Source of the DNA: Chthonomonas sp.
GTDB taxonomy: Bacteria; Armatimonadota; Fimbriimonadia; Fimbriimonadales; Fimbriimonadaceae
Assembly (NCBI GenBank): GCA_016788585.1
Contig: JAEURP010000026.1
Coordinates: forward strand, 62,001 to 126,000
Direction: 5' to 3'
DNA: 64,000 bases
Below are positions 16,926 through 24,973 of this stretch, in pieces (the first letter of the stretch is position 1; every line of letters starts with the position of its first letter). The position numbers and the translations under genes were made by a program. A model generated the notes under the pieces. That model worked only from the letters and a program-made list of their open reading frames with translations, was not told the origin of the DNA and did not search any database.

Positions 16926-17054
16926 TGAGGGACATGGAGGGACGATGGCTGGACCATCGAGGGACATTGCTTTTTGCAAGGAGTCACTAAGCAACGCGTC
17001 CAACAACCGTCCCTCCACATCCAGCCATCGTCCCTCAACGTCCAGCAACGTTCC
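16926..17054. repeat. GAGGGAC-type short repeats forming an inverted pair
   Basis: GAGGGACGATGGCTGGA (16937-16953) is repeated exactly in inverted orientation at 17020-17036. Further copies of the core GAGGGAC lie at 16926-16932 and 16959-16965, and reverse copies follow at 17008-17015. Similar GGAGGGACG text occurs near 30510. The block fills the gap between fabD and queF and could form a large stem in RNA or DNA. Confidence 0.7.
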
Positions 17055-17056
17055 AG

Positions 17057-17407
17057 GTGCCACAATCAACCGTGCTCGAAACCTTTCCCAATCCGGCTCC
17101 CCAACGCGACTACACGATCACTCACATCTTCCCCGAGTTCACCAGCGTATGCCCCAAGACGGGCCACCCCGATTTCGCCGAAATCACCCTCGAGTACATC
17201 CCCGATCAGCTTTGCATCGAGCTCAAGGCGCTGAAACTCTACTACAACGGCTTCCGCGATAAGGGCATTTTTTATGAGGCGGTCACCAATCAACTTCTCG
17301 ACGAGCTCGCCGCGTGCTGCTCGCCGCGCTGGATGCGCGTGACGGCCGAGTTCAACGTCCGCGGCGGCATCGGCAGCGTGATCGTGGCGGAGACGCCAAC
17401 TTCTTAG
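17057..17407 (+). CDS. queF: NADPH-dependent 7-cyano-7-deazaguanine (preQ0) reductase QueF
   Basis: A 116-residue enzyme of the short, single-domain QueF type that reduces preQ0 to preQ1 in queuosine synthesis. Motifs: [16 protein letters not shown] with the catalytic Cys and Asp, then [18 protein letters not shown] and FNVRGGIGS, all at the positions expected. Starts at GTG 17057 or at GTG 17072; the latter gives MLETFPN, matching the usual beginning, and has CACAAT five bases before it. No other queuosine gene is nearby. It is convergent with the hydrolase gene, with stops overlapping by four bases. Confidence 0.92.
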   Translation: MPQSTVLETFPNPAPQRDYTITHIFPEFTSVCPKTGHPDFAEITLEYIPDQLCIELKALKLYYNGFRDKGIFYEAVTNQLLDELAACCSPRWMRVTAEFNVRGGIGSVIVAETPTS

Positions 17408-18513
17408 GAGGCGTGGACGATCCGAGGAGGGGTGTTTAGACCCATTCCGCCGAAGCTTGCCTCAATCGTATAGGCGATATTTTTGCCCTCAACCCATGGC
17501 AATTCGAGGCCGGGGTGCCATTCCTTGTCATCGAAGTGCAAGTCATCGCTGAGCGCGTAATGGATTAGGATTTGGTCGGGGTCGGGGCCGGTGAAAATGA
17601 TTTCGTCTCCTCTGAGTTGAGCTGACCATTGAGGCATGAATTCGTACCCGGCACAGGCTTGGGCGAAGGACGATACCGACGCCAGCGCATCGGCGGTGAG
17701 GGCGTGGCCAGTGTTGGGCAGGACGCGCAGAGATTTTGGTAAAGGCAATGCGTCCCAGTAGCGAGTGGTCGCATCCACTGCCCAGAACGGATCGTTCGCG
17801 CCATGAACCAGATGGACGGGCACACTTAGATCAGAAAGATAGGAGTACGGGTCAACGGCTTGGGCGAGTTCAAGGCCCGCCGGGTTGTCCATCATCGCCT
17901 GCAGGTGGCGGCGGGTGTAGTCGTCGAGCTTCGGGCTAAAGCCGCCCCATTGCAGGAGTTGCTGCCTCATCTGAGGGCCGACGTTGAGGTTATCGAACAC
18001 GACCGAGCAGAGGCCGATAACCCTTGGGTCGCCCGAGAGTGCGGCGAGCCAGGCCGTCCAGCCGCGCTTGCTGGCCCCGGCGAGAATGAACCGATCGAAG
18101 CCATAAGCTTCTTGCAGGGCATCCATGCAACGAATGACTGCGCTCGCCATGGCGAAGACGACCGGCCAAGACTTGTCGCCGGAAAGGATGGATTGCTCGA
18201 AGGAGTGGGCGATCAGATCGTCTTCGCGAAGGTCAAAGATAGGCTGGTTCGGAATGCCGAAGAGCATGGCGACGGGAAGCCCGGATTGCTTGAGGTGTTG
18301 CAGAGTCCAGTTGTCGGGCTCTTCGATGAGGTCGCCGGAGATGAAGAGCAAGCAGGTGTTCGGTGTTCGGTGTTCAGTGTCCGGCTCCACCCAAACCGTG
18401 TGGCTCCAATCATGGCCTTGCCAGTCGAGGCTGTTAAGATGCAGGCCGCGATCAATTTTGTGCCAACCAAATGCCGAGTTCGGCCCGTCTCTAAGGAAGC
18501 TCAGCATCGCCAC
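17404..18513 (-). CDS. PhoPQ-activated PqaA-type alpha/beta hydrolase with internal heptamer repeats
   Basis: A 369-residue protein of the PhoPQ-activated pathogenicity-related (PqaA) family: an alpha/beta hydrolase fold with the nucleophile elbow [11 protein letters not shown], later HGANDPFW (acid) and NTGHAL (His), and a C-terminal beta domain. No obvious signal peptide. GTG 18513 or ATG 18507 may start it. Near residues 44-53 the residues [11 protein letters not shown] are encoded by four tandem 7-base units (18355-18382). Since seven is not a multiple of three, gain or loss of one unit would shift the frame. Substrate unknown. Confidence 0.82.
   Translation of the reverse strand: MAMLSFLRDGPNSAFGWHKIDRGLHLNSLDWQGHDWSHTVWVEPDTEHRTPNTCLLFISGDLIEEPDNWTLQHLKQSGLPVAMLFGIPNQPIFDLREDDLIAHSFEQSILSGDKSWPVVFAMASAVIRCMDALQEAYGFDRFILAGASKRGWTAWLAALSGDPRVIGLCSVVFDNLNVGPQMRQQLLQWGGFSPKLDDYTRRHLQAMMDNPAGLELAQAVDPYSYLSDLSVPVHLVHGANDPFWAVDATTRYWDALPLPKSLRVLPNTGHALTADALASVSSFAQACAGYEFMPQWSAQLRGDEIIFTGPDPDQILIHYALSDDLHFDDKEWHPGLELPWVEGKNIAYTIEASFGGMGLNTPPRIVHAS
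18355..18382. repeat. Tandem 7-bp repeat inside the hydrolase gene
   Basis: Three exact copies of GGTGTTC followed by AGTGTCC, 28 bases without interruption. On the coding strand the unit is GAACACC. A related set of heptamers is at 32580-32636. A change of one copy would frameshift the gene about 45 codons from its start. Confidence 0.85.
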
Positions 18514-18548
18514 GCCAACTAGAGTGGCACAGAAACGTAAAAATTGGC

Positions 18549-18554
18549 TATGCT
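18549..18554 (+). promoter_or_regulatory. -10-like TATGCT immediately upstream of GTG 18561
   Basis: TATGCT is followed by six bases and the GTG at 18561. GTGGCA (18524-18529) is a weak -35 candidate. If used, the mRNA would have no leader and the GTG, not the downstream ATG 18600, would be the start. Confidence 0.45.
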
Positions 18555-18560
18555 GAAGAT

Positions 18561-19976
18561 GTGACTGAGCCTCGGCTCAGAGAGGATGTGGAGACACCGA
18601 TGGTGAGACATTGGATGAAATTGGGCATGATTGCCCTCGCGTTAGTTGGAGCGGGTTCAGCGCAGGCTGTTTTCCGCGTCCCCGATATTGTGGTCGAGCG
18701 TAGCTTGAGCACCCAGACGATCAACGTGCGATTTACTCAGGTAGCCGCGCGCATGGTCGAGCTTCGGGTGAATGGCATTAGCGTCGGTACAAAGGCTGTG
18801 AATGGCGCGGAGGTCAATTCCGCTGCTTTCCGACCGGATGCTTCGGTGCTAAATAGTGGCAACAACCTTGTCGAAGCTCTGATCTTTGATGGTGATGGCA
18901 ATCTGCTCGAGACCCAGAAGACAAACCTAGACTACGAGGCCCAGGTAGACCAGAGCGTGGAGATTACCGCGCCCAAGGCTGGATCGACGATCCAGGGCTT
19001 TGTCGACATTAGGGTTTCGATTCGAGCGGGCCACCGCGTCAAGATGGTTTCTTTCATCGTGGACGGCGATATGCGCTCGATGACCAATGTAGCGCCTTAC
19101 CGCTATGTGATGGACACGGAAATGCTCTCCAATGGTTGGCATGAAGTCCAAATTTTGGTGGTTGACGAGAATGACCGATCCGTTCGAAGTCGCAAAGTTC
19201 GCGTGCTGGTGAACAACCCAGGCGGTCGAACGGAGCGCGTTCTCACCCCTGATGTTCCCCTTGCAACGATGTCTGGCGCTTACGCCGCAGTGATGTCGAA
19301 GCCATCGGCGGCCAAGCCTATGAAGGTTCAGGCCCCCGAAGCGGCAACGACCGGAGCGAAAATGTTGACTCCCACTGGCAAGCGCTTAGCCTCTGCGGCC
19401 AAGCCGGCACCAGTGGCAAAGCCAGTCACAAAGCCTGCGCCGAAGGCGATCGCGAAGCCGACGCCAAAGATTGCACCGCTTCCTGCTATCGCGCCGACTG
19501 CGAAGCCTCCGGTTGCAAAGCCAGTAACTAAGCCCGTCGTCGCTAAGCCAGCTCCTGTGGCGCAAGCCAACCAAGCTGCCGCTATTCGGATTGGATACGG
19601 CACACGATTGGCCCTCAATGGTCCGCTCACCCTCACTTACAATGCGAAGGTGATGCGAATGGACGTCGCCGCACGAGTTCACCAGGGTATTGCCCTCAGC
19701 CCATTCCGCCATCTCTATGAGGCCGCCGGTGGAAAGGTCAAGTGGGAGCACAATGCGAAGACGGTTAACGCAAAGGGCGCCGCGCGAAGTGCGAGCGTCA
19801 AGATTGGAAGCAAGACTGCTTTACTCGATGGACAACGCACTACTCTTGAGTACGCTGCTTTCATCGAGCGCGGTCGCACCGTGGTTCCACTAAGCTTCAT
19901 CAGCGACACGCTCGAAGTCAACGTCGACGTAGATCCAAAGACGGGGCATGTCCTCATCACAAAGCGCTCGAAGTAA
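18561..19976 (+). CDS. Secreted Ig-like protein with copper-amine-oxidase N-terminal-type stalk domain
   Basis: 471 residues from GTG 18561, or 458 from ATG 18600 (GGAG nearby). The signal peptide ends near GAGSAQA. Then come two Ig-like regions (about 45-125 and 130-225; AGSTIQGFVDIRVSI and SNGWHEVQILVVDENDRS are typical), a long Ala/Lys/Pro-rich linker with repeated AKP(V/A)xKP (about 275-345), and a C-terminal domain with AAFIERGRTVVPLSFISDTL, the copper-amine-oxidase-N-like 'stalk' domain of many surface proteins. Likely a cell-wall or surface structural protein. A strong hairpin follows. Confidence 0.78.
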   Translation: MTEPRLREDVETPMVRHWMKLGMIALALVGAGSAQAVFRVPDIVVERSLSTQTINVRFTQVAARMVELRVNGISVGTKAVNGAEVNSAAFRPDASVLNSGNNLVEALIFDGDGNLLETQKTNLDYEAQVDQSVEITAPKAGSTIQGFVDIRVSIRAGHRVKMVSFIVDGDMRSMTNVAPYRYVMDTEMLSNGWHEVQILVVDENDRSVRSRKVRVLVNNPGGRTERVLTPDVPLATMSGAYAAVMSKPSAAKPMKVQAPEAATTGAKMLTPTGKRLASAAKPAPVAKPVTKPAPKAIAKPTPKIAPLPAIAPTAKPPVAKPVTKPVVAKPAPVAQANQAAAIRIGYGTRLALNGPLTLTYNAKVMRMDVAARVHQGIALSPFRHLYEAAGGKVKWEHNAKTVNAKGAARSASVKIGSKTALLDGQRTTLEYAAFIERGRTVVPLSFISDTLEVNVDVDPKTGHVLITKRSK

Positions 19977-19995
19977 TTAAGCGCTACCAACCAAC

Positions 19996-20034
19996 AAGAC
20001 ACCCCAGGCTTCAACCTGGGGTGTCTTGCTTTGC
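19996..20034 (+). terminator. Strong hairpin terminator after the stalk-domain gene
   Basis: AAGACACCCCAGG (19996-20008) and its perfect complement (20015-20027) form a 13-pair stem around a six-base loop, followed by GCTTTGC. The T-run is short, so termination is likely but not certain. Confidence 0.75.
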
Positions 20035-20109
20035 TAAGTTCACAAAGTTAATTTTTCGCAAATTACTCTAACTTCTTGACCGCGCATCGCCAACATAGTA
20101 ACTGTACCT

Positions 20110-20478
20110 ATGAGCGAAGGAAACGGAAACGACGGGCGACGCTTCAAGAGATGGGACGTGTTTGAATACGCGCTGATCACTCCTGAAGGGGAAAACAGTC
20201 CTGAACCTGCGGTGATCGTAGACCTCAGTCTTGGCGGCGTCCAAGTACGAGGCAGAAAGCAGTATCCCGCGGGGCACACGGTGGTCATCACTATTGCCCA
20301 GGATGGCGAAAAGCGCATCACAACCAATGCCGAAGTTCGCTATTCGCACACGATCGACGACAGCGACTTATTCTCCACAGGTTTCAAATTTGTGCCAGCC
20401 AACATGGACCAGCGAGTGGAATTGGTGAACTTCATCCACCATCGGTTCCAAGAGGGTCTGCAACAGCAGAGCGCTTAG
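20110..20478 (+). CDS. PilZ-domain protein (probable c-di-GMP receptor)
   Basis: A 122-residue single PilZ domain. The two ligand motifs are present: RRFKRWD near the start (RxxxR type) and DLSLGGVQV (D/NxSxxG). This supports binding of cyclic di-GMP. The partner is unknown; nothing for motility or cellulose is nearby. It is convergent with the IscA-type gene, the last four bases being shared. Confidence 0.88.
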   Translation: MSEGNGNDGRRFKRWDVFEYALITPEGENSPEPAVIVDLSLGGVQVRGRKQYPAGHTVVITIAQDGEKRITTNAEVRYSHTIDDSDLFSTGFKFVPANMDQRVELVNFIHHRFQEGLQQQSA

Positions 20479-20852
20479 CCGCGACTGCTGCAACTGCCAC
20501 AACCGCCGCCGCCCTGTCCTTCCTCAGTCTTGAAGGACGAGCCGCAACCGCAACCCCCAACTGCGTTGGGGTTCTCAATCTTGAATCCGCCGCCGAGATT
20601 ATCTTCGACGAAATCAACGCTTGCTCCGTCCATGTAACCCAGGCTGAGTTCATCGATATATATTTTTACGCCCTCTTGCTCGAAGACCTGGTCTCCAGCT
20701 TCCGGAGCGCCATCATCGATCGCCATTCCGTATTGGAGGCCAGAGCAACCGCCACCAGACACCCAAACTCGAAGCGCCGCCGTCGTCTTGGCTTCAGCTA
20801 CCATCAAGTCTTTCAATTCGCATGCTGCTCGGGTCGTTAATGTGATTGCCAT
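20475..20852 (-). CDS. A-type iron-sulfur cluster carrier (IscA/ErpA/HesB family)
   Basis: A 125-residue carrier that passes Fe-S clusters to client proteins. The three metal-binding Cys are in GGGCSGLQY (about 36) and GGCGCGSSF (about 100-102). Beyond the usual end lies an unusual Gly/Cys tail, GGGGCGSCSS, adding two more Cys. Upstream on the minus strand TAGAGT is six bases before the ATG, with GATACT 17 bases further upstream inside a direct repeat. No ribosome site is seen. Which client proteins it serves cannot be told. Confidence 0.9.
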   Translation of the reverse strand: MAITLTTRAACELKDLMVAEAKTTAALRVWVSGGGCSGLQYGMAIDDGAPEAGDQVFEQEGVKIYIDELSLGYMDGASVDFVEDNLGGGFKIENPNAVGGCGCGSSFKTEEGQGGGGCGSCSSRG

Positions 20853-20858
20853 TTTCTT

Positions 20859-20903
20859 ACTCTACGCAGTAGTTTAGCATAAGTATCTATACTCTTAAGT
20901 ATC
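20859..20903 (-). promoter_or_regulatory. Promoter and possible operator for the IscA-type gene
   Basis: TAGAGT (20864-20859 on the minus strand) sits six bases before the ATG at 20852. GATACT (20887-20882), spaced by 17 bases, can serve as -35. The plus-strand word AAGTATC occurs at 20881-20887 and again at 20897-20903, and ATACT-N4-AGTAT at 20889-20902 is an inverted repeat, so a repressor could cover the -35 region. Confidence 0.5.
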
Positions 20904-20905
20904 GT

Positions 20906-21586
20906 TTAAATGATGAACTTTCGCCAGTGACTGATGACCCGTATTGGATACGTGACCCCATTCAAAAGATCGGCATGGAGGTCAGCCAAAGCACTCAGCT
21001 TTTCGTCATTCCGGCGCCTCTTCAAGATCATGGCAAAGTCATAGACTAGGTAGGCCAGCCCGGCCAGCCCGAGCGCCATTCCCGCCCAAACATTCGGCAT
21101 CAAGGCTGGAAACCATGCCGCCAGGGCGATGCAACCCAAGATGGTGGAGAGGCCAGCCAGAACATATTGCCCTACGAAGCTGAAGTCCCGGCCGGCAACG
21201 CCTGTATAGAGGGCAGCGCCGACTAGGGCAACACCAAGAGCCACGACGGGCCAGCCAGCATCATGCAAATTCCTCGCCAACGTGCCCGTAGACAACATCG
21301 TTAGTGGCAGAAGTAATGCCTGCAGCCATCGCTCAGAGGCTTTGCCTCCCACCAAGGCGCGAAACAGTTGGTGGAGGGTCAGGCAGCCAATGAAGATCAG
21401 GGCGGAATCGCGAAGGCTCATCGAAATGGGCTCGAACACGGCAATGAGAATCGAACAGACGCCAGCGCAAAAGAACAGACCCGACACGAACCTAATGAAC
21501 TTCCAGCGCTCGTCGTAGTCGCGGTCTGCCACGTTATCGGGCACCACGATAGGCTCGGGAAAGTACGGCGGGATGAACACGGCCAT
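20906..21586 (-). CDS. Bax inhibitor-1/YccA-like integral membrane protein
   Basis: A 226-residue protein with about seven membrane segments after a 30-residue N-terminus. The end, GLAYLVYDFAMILKRRRNDEKLSALADLHADLLN, is shown here only in part: VYDFAMIL and ALADLHADLLN fit the conserved last helix pair of the Bax-inhibitor-1 family (VYDTQ...ALxLYLDxxN). Members are calcium-leak or stress proteins. The true start is the ATG at 21586; the longer open frame runs into tRNA-Pro. Family call moderately sure because the remaining sequence is divergent. Confidence 0.55.
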   Translation of the reverse strand: MAVFIPPYFPEPIVVPDNVADRDYDERWKFIRFVSGLFFCAGVCSILIAVFEPISMSLRDSALIFIGCLTLHQLFRALVGGKASERWLQALLLPLTMLSTGTLARNLHDAGWPVVALGVALVGAALYTGVAGRDFSFVGQYVLAGLSTILGCIALAAWFPALMPNVWAGMALGLAGLAYLVYDFAMILKRRRNDEKLSALADLHADLLNGVTYPIRVISHWRKFII

Positions 21587-21591
21587 TGGTT

Positions 21592-21668
21592 TGGTCGGGA
21601 TGACTGGATTCGAACCAGCGACCTCCTCGTCCCGAACGAGGCGCTCTACCAAGCTGAGCCACATCCCG
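21592..21668 (-). tRNA. tRNA-Pro (CGG)
   Basis: On the minus strand: acceptor CGGGATG pairs with CATCCCG, the C1-G72 pair typical of proline tRNA; anticodon stem CCTCG/CGAGG with CGG in the loop; T arm with GGTTCGAATCC; CCA encoded at 21594-21592. 77 bases. It lies five bases before the Bax-inhibitor-like gene and may be co-transcribed with it. Confidence 0.96.
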
Positions 21669-21748
21669 ACTCGGAAAGTGAGAATACCAGGTCGAACATT
21701 GAGTCGAAACCTGGTAACTAGTGGCTTTGGTTGGGCGGCCTAGCCTCG

Positions 21749-21754
21749 TATACT
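21749..21754 (+). promoter_or_regulatory. -10-like TATACT immediately upstream of ATG 21762
   Basis: TATACT is followed by seven bases and the ATG. TTGGTT (21727-21732) is 16 bases upstream and can serve as -35. No ribosome site lies between. Confidence 0.6.
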
Positions 21755-21761
21755 TTACAAG

Positions 21762-23591
21762 ATGAAGCGACTTGCACTATTAGCCGCGCTTGCGCCGGCG
21801 GCGTCATTTGCTCAGTGGGATTTACCAACAATTCTCTCTGACAACCCAAGTGATCAGACCCTTCCAAAGTTCAAAACAACGCTCGATGGTGGTTGCTACG
21901 TATCTTGGTACGACGCTTCGAGTGGGGGATACCACGTTCGAATTCAGAAGTTTGACAAGGATGGGAATGCTCAGTTTCCGGCCAATGGCTTCCAGGTAAA
22001 CCTCTCCACCTTGAGCAGCATCGGCGATCATGACTTGGCCGTCGACAACCTCGGAAATGCCTATGTAGCCTATCTCGATACGCGATTCGGAACCACAACT
22101 ACTGTAACGGTCAGCAAAATCACCCCCGCGGGCTCCATCGCTTGGGACAAAAATGTATCCATGGGCTCTGGTGCCGCTCAGCCGCGCGTTTGCGTTCTAA
22201 ACGATTTTACGATTGCCGCTGGATACACCGCGAACAATACTTTTACGATCAAGCGATATTCTCAGGCAGGGCTCGACCTTATTCCAACGGTCACGGTTTC
22301 GGAAACGGGCCGGGGCATGTCCCTTACGGATATCGAGCCGGGCGAAGGAAGCACGGTCATTGGCATGTGGGTTCGCGGGACCGGAACCAATCTGGTGACA
22401 TCGAACAAGTACCTGTACGCTCAAAAGTACGACATGTCGACGGCAACGGGTCTCTGGACTGGAACAGCATCCGGCACATGGGCGAGCGGAGTACCAGTCA
22501 TTATCTTCAATACCAATAGCATTCAAAACGGAACATTTCCCCCCATAGTGCCGGATGGAAATGGCGGCTTCGTGACCGCCTGGTATGAGACCGGTGGCCT
22601 TCGCAACGCTTACCTGGAGCACGTACGAACGGACGGAAGCAAGAAGTTCGGCTCTGTCAACACGTCGAACGTTACGAGTTCACTTTCGATTGTCGAGAGC
22701 ACACCAGGGCGTATGCAGATTGGCGCGCATGTTTCATACGACAAGTGGTCGGGGAATTACCTTGTCGCAGCTCCAGAAGCTCAGATTTCGCCGCAATCTA
22801 ATTACTCGAACATTGTGCAGAAGATATCTCCAGCCGGTAGCAGGCTTTGGCCTTCTGCGGGACCTAAGAATGGCATCACTGTACAACCGATCGGCAGCCA
22901 AACTGCATTCGTATCGACGCAGTTTTCGGGTGACGGCGCAATCGTTGCGAGCATGCTCTACAGTGGCGCCTTTCCAACCTCGATCATCGCTGCAAACGTC
23001 GCTCCAGATGGAACAGTCGACTATAGTAGCGAAGAGATCTACGGAAATGGAACGACAAAGGCTCGACTGAACACTGAGCGCGATCAGTCAGGCGATTTGC
23101 TCGCTGTTTGGAACGATAATGGCGATCTGTATGGGACGCGTTACACCGGCCCTGACGGCGTTGGCAAGACAATTACCGGCACGATCTCGGCCGGCAACTA
23201 CATTACGGCACCCATGGACATTAACTGGATTGTCGAGATAACCGACGGTAGCACGACCGAGCGGCGGATGGTCAACGTCGACAATACCAGTACATTTCGG
23301 GTCCGTACTTCCTTTAGCGGTCCGGTCACCGTCACGATCGATGGTTCACACTGGATTCGTCGACGATTCAATAGTGTTGGCATCACGGTTGGGTCCGTCA
23401 TCATGCAGAACGGTGATGCCGATGGTTCTGGCGAAGTCGACGCGGCTGACATCGATCAGGTGATCGCCGACTTTGGCGGAACCAGGTATTCCGTAACCTA
23501 CAACATCAATTCCGACCTCGACGGGTCTGGGGAAGTTGACGCCGCGGATATCGACATTACTATTGCCAATTTTGGAGCCGCAGACGAGTAA
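21762..23591 (+). CDS. Large secreted protein with C-terminal dockerin-like calcium repeats
   Basis: A 609-residue secreted protein: signal peptide MKRLALLAALAPAASFA, a beta-rich body of unknown fold with repeats resembling a beta-propeller (about 40-480), a carboxypeptidase-regulatory-like or Ig-like segment (about 480-540), and two calcium-loop repeats at the end, DADGSGEVDAADID and DLDGSGEVDAADID, with the spacing of type I dockerins. The same tail type ends the subtilase at 48232. No cohesin is in the window. The gene's 3' end overlaps the likely start of tag by 20 bases. Confidence 0.8.
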   Translation: MKRLALLAALAPAASFAQWDLPTILSDNPSDQTLPKFKTTLDGGCYVSWYDASSGGYHVRIQKFDKDGNAQFPANGFQVNLSTLSSIGDHDLAVDNLGNAYVAYLDTRFGTTTTVTVSKITPAGSIAWDKNVSMGSGAAQPRVCVLNDFTIAAGYTANNTFTIKRYSQAGLDLIPTVTVSETGRGMSLTDIEPGEGSTVIGMWVRGTGTNLVTSNKYLYAQKYDMSTATGLWTGTASGTWASGVPVIIFNTNSIQNGTFPPIVPDGNGGFVTAWYETGGLRNAYLEHVRTDGSKKFGSVNTSNVTSSLSIVESTPGRMQIGAHVSYDKWSGNYLVAAPEAQISPQSNYSNIVQKISPAGSRLWPSAGPKNGITVQPIGSQTAFVSTQFSGDGAIVASMLYSGAFPTSIIAANVAPDGTVDYSSEEIYGNGTTKARLNTERDQSGDLLAVWNDNGDLYGTRYTGPDGVGKTITGTISAGNYITAPMDINWIVEITDGSTTERRMVNVDNTSTFRVRTSFSGPVTVTIDGSHWIRRRFNSVGITVGSVIMQNGDADGSGEVDAADIDQVIADFGGTRYSVTYNINSDLDGSGEVDAADIDITIANFGAADE

Positions 23592-24138
23592 GGAACGCTG
23601 CCAGTGGTGCCTCGGTAAGCCTGCCTACGAGAAGTACCATGACGAAGAATGGGGTGTCCCCGTTTATGAGGACCAGAAGCAATTCGAGTTTCTGGTCCTC
23701 GAAAGTGCACAAGCCGGGCTGAGCTGGTGGATCGTTCTCCAACGGCGCGACGGCTACCGCAAGGCGTTCGCAGACTTTGATGTTGAGAAGGTCGCCAAAT
23801 TTGGCGACGACGATGTCGAGCGGTTGATGCTAGACACGGGAATCATTCGGAACCGGGCCAAGATCATGTCGGCGATCAATAATGCTCAGCGGTTCTTAGA
23901 GGTCCAGAAGGAGTTTGGGACGTTCTCAAAGTACATTTGGGAGTTCGTTGGCGGCGAGCCGAGGCACATGAAGTGCAAAACTATAGAGGACGTGCGGTCC
24001 ACTTCGCCGGAGTCCGACGCCTTGGCGAAAGACATGAAGAAGCGCGGTTTCAAGTTCTTGGGGACGACCGTGCTGCACGCGCACATGCAGGCGACGGGAA
24101 TGTTCAACGAGCACGTCGAAGGCTGCTTCCGCTACTAA
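23572..24138 (+). CDS. tag: DNA-3-methyladenine glycosylase I
   Basis: The base-excision enzyme that removes 3-methyladenine from DNA. 188 residues from TTG 23572. Motifs: RCQWCLGKPAYEKYHDEEWGVP at the start (given here as CQWC and YHDEEWGVP), FEFLVLESAQAGLSWW, and the C-terminal zinc ligands in HAHMQATGMFNEHVEGC. All zinc-binding Cys/His positions (Cys near the start, two His and a Cys at the end) appear present. No ATG lies near the conserved start, so a TTG inside the preceding dockerin coding sequence is the best start; translation is probably coupled. Confidence 0.93.
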   Translation: MEPQTSKERCQWCLGKPAYEKYHDEEWGVPVYEDQKQFEFLVLESAQAGLSWWIVLQRRDGYRKAFADFDVEKVAKFGDDDVERLMLDTGIIRNRAKIMSAINNAQRFLEVQKEFGTFSKYIWEFVGGEPRHMKCKTIEDVRSTSPESDALAKDMKKRGFKFLGTTVLHAHMQATGMFNEHVEGCFRY

Positions 24139-24139
24139 G

Positions 24140-24973
24140 CTACATTCCGGCGAACTCGCTGAGCTTGCCCGTGGCAAGTAAGGCGAGGATTGCAGCACCC
24201 AGCAAGATTCGGTAGCCAATGAACACGGCGTTCGAATTGTTCTTGAGGAAGTTGATCAGGAACGCGATGCAGGCATAGCCGACGATAAAGGAGAACGCAT
24301 TGGCGACGAGCAGGGGCGTGAGCACCGCGCCTGAGAACTCGGCCCGATGCTTGAAGGCCGTGTAGACGGCGGCAAGGAAGATCGAGGGAACGCTGAGAAG
24401 GAAGGAATACCGGGCGGCGGTCTCGCGGTCTAGACCGAGGAGCAGGCCCCCGGTAATCGTGCTTCCAGATCGGCTGGCGCCAGGGATCAGGGCGATGGCT
24501 TGAAACAAGCCAATGATGAGACCATCTTTGGGTGTGAGAGAGTCTAGATCGCGTGTCTTCTTACTGAATTTTTCAGCGATCCACAGTAGGATCGCCATGA
24601 AGACTAGCATTCCAGCGATCACGTAGAGGCTGCGCAGACTCGTCTCGATTTGGTCTTTCAAGAGGTAGCCCAAGACGATGATGGGAATTGACCCGATGGC
24701 GATCCCCCATCCGAGTTTGGACTCGGTGGTGCCTCGCTTTGCGGGATTGGCTAGGCTGGCTACCCACCCCTTTAAGATCCGCGAAAGATCCTTCCAGAAG
24801 TAAATCAGGACGGCGAGGAGCGTGCCGAGTTGGATGTTGGCGGTAAAGGCCGCTCCTGGATCAGGCCAACCGAGTAATGACGGGACTATTCGAATATGGG
24901 CGCTACTGGAAACCGGGAGAAACTCGGTCAGACCCTGAATGACGCCGAGAACAATAGCCTGAATCAGGTCCAC
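24140..24973 (-). CDS. uppP: Undecaprenyl-diphosphatase UppP/BacA
   Basis: A 277-residue membrane enzyme that recycles undecaprenyl diphosphate for peptidoglycan and polysaccharide synthesis; it also confers bacitracin resistance. The two catalytic motifs are GLTEFLPVSSSAH (about 14-26) and PGASRSGST (about 164-172), within some eight membrane segments. It overlaps wecB by ten bases, placing lipid-carrier recycling in one operon with the first sugar-lipid enzymes. Confidence 0.96.
   Translation of the reverse strand: MDLIQAIVLGVIQGLTEFLPVSSSAHIRIVPSLLGWPDPGAAFTANIQLGTLLAVLIYFWKDLSRILKGWVASLANPAKRGTTESKLGWGIAIGSIPIIVLGYLLKDQIETSLRSLYVIAGMLVFMAILLWIAEKFSKKTRDLDSLTPKDGLIIGLFQAIALIPGASRSGSTITGGLLLGLDRETAARYSFLLSVPSIFLAAVYTAFKHRAEFSGAVLTPLLVANAFSFIVGYACIAFLINFLKNNSNAVFIGYRILLGAAILALLATGKLSEFAGM

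Noticed and set aside
16926-17056. preQ1 riboswitch before queF
   Set aside because: The region is made of GAGGGAC repeats; no H-type pseudoknot with the expected A-rich tail was seen.
21587-21664. N-terminal extension of the Bax-inhibitor-like protein through tRNA-Pro
   Set aside because: It reads through tRNA-Pro; the ATG at 21586 is the natural start.
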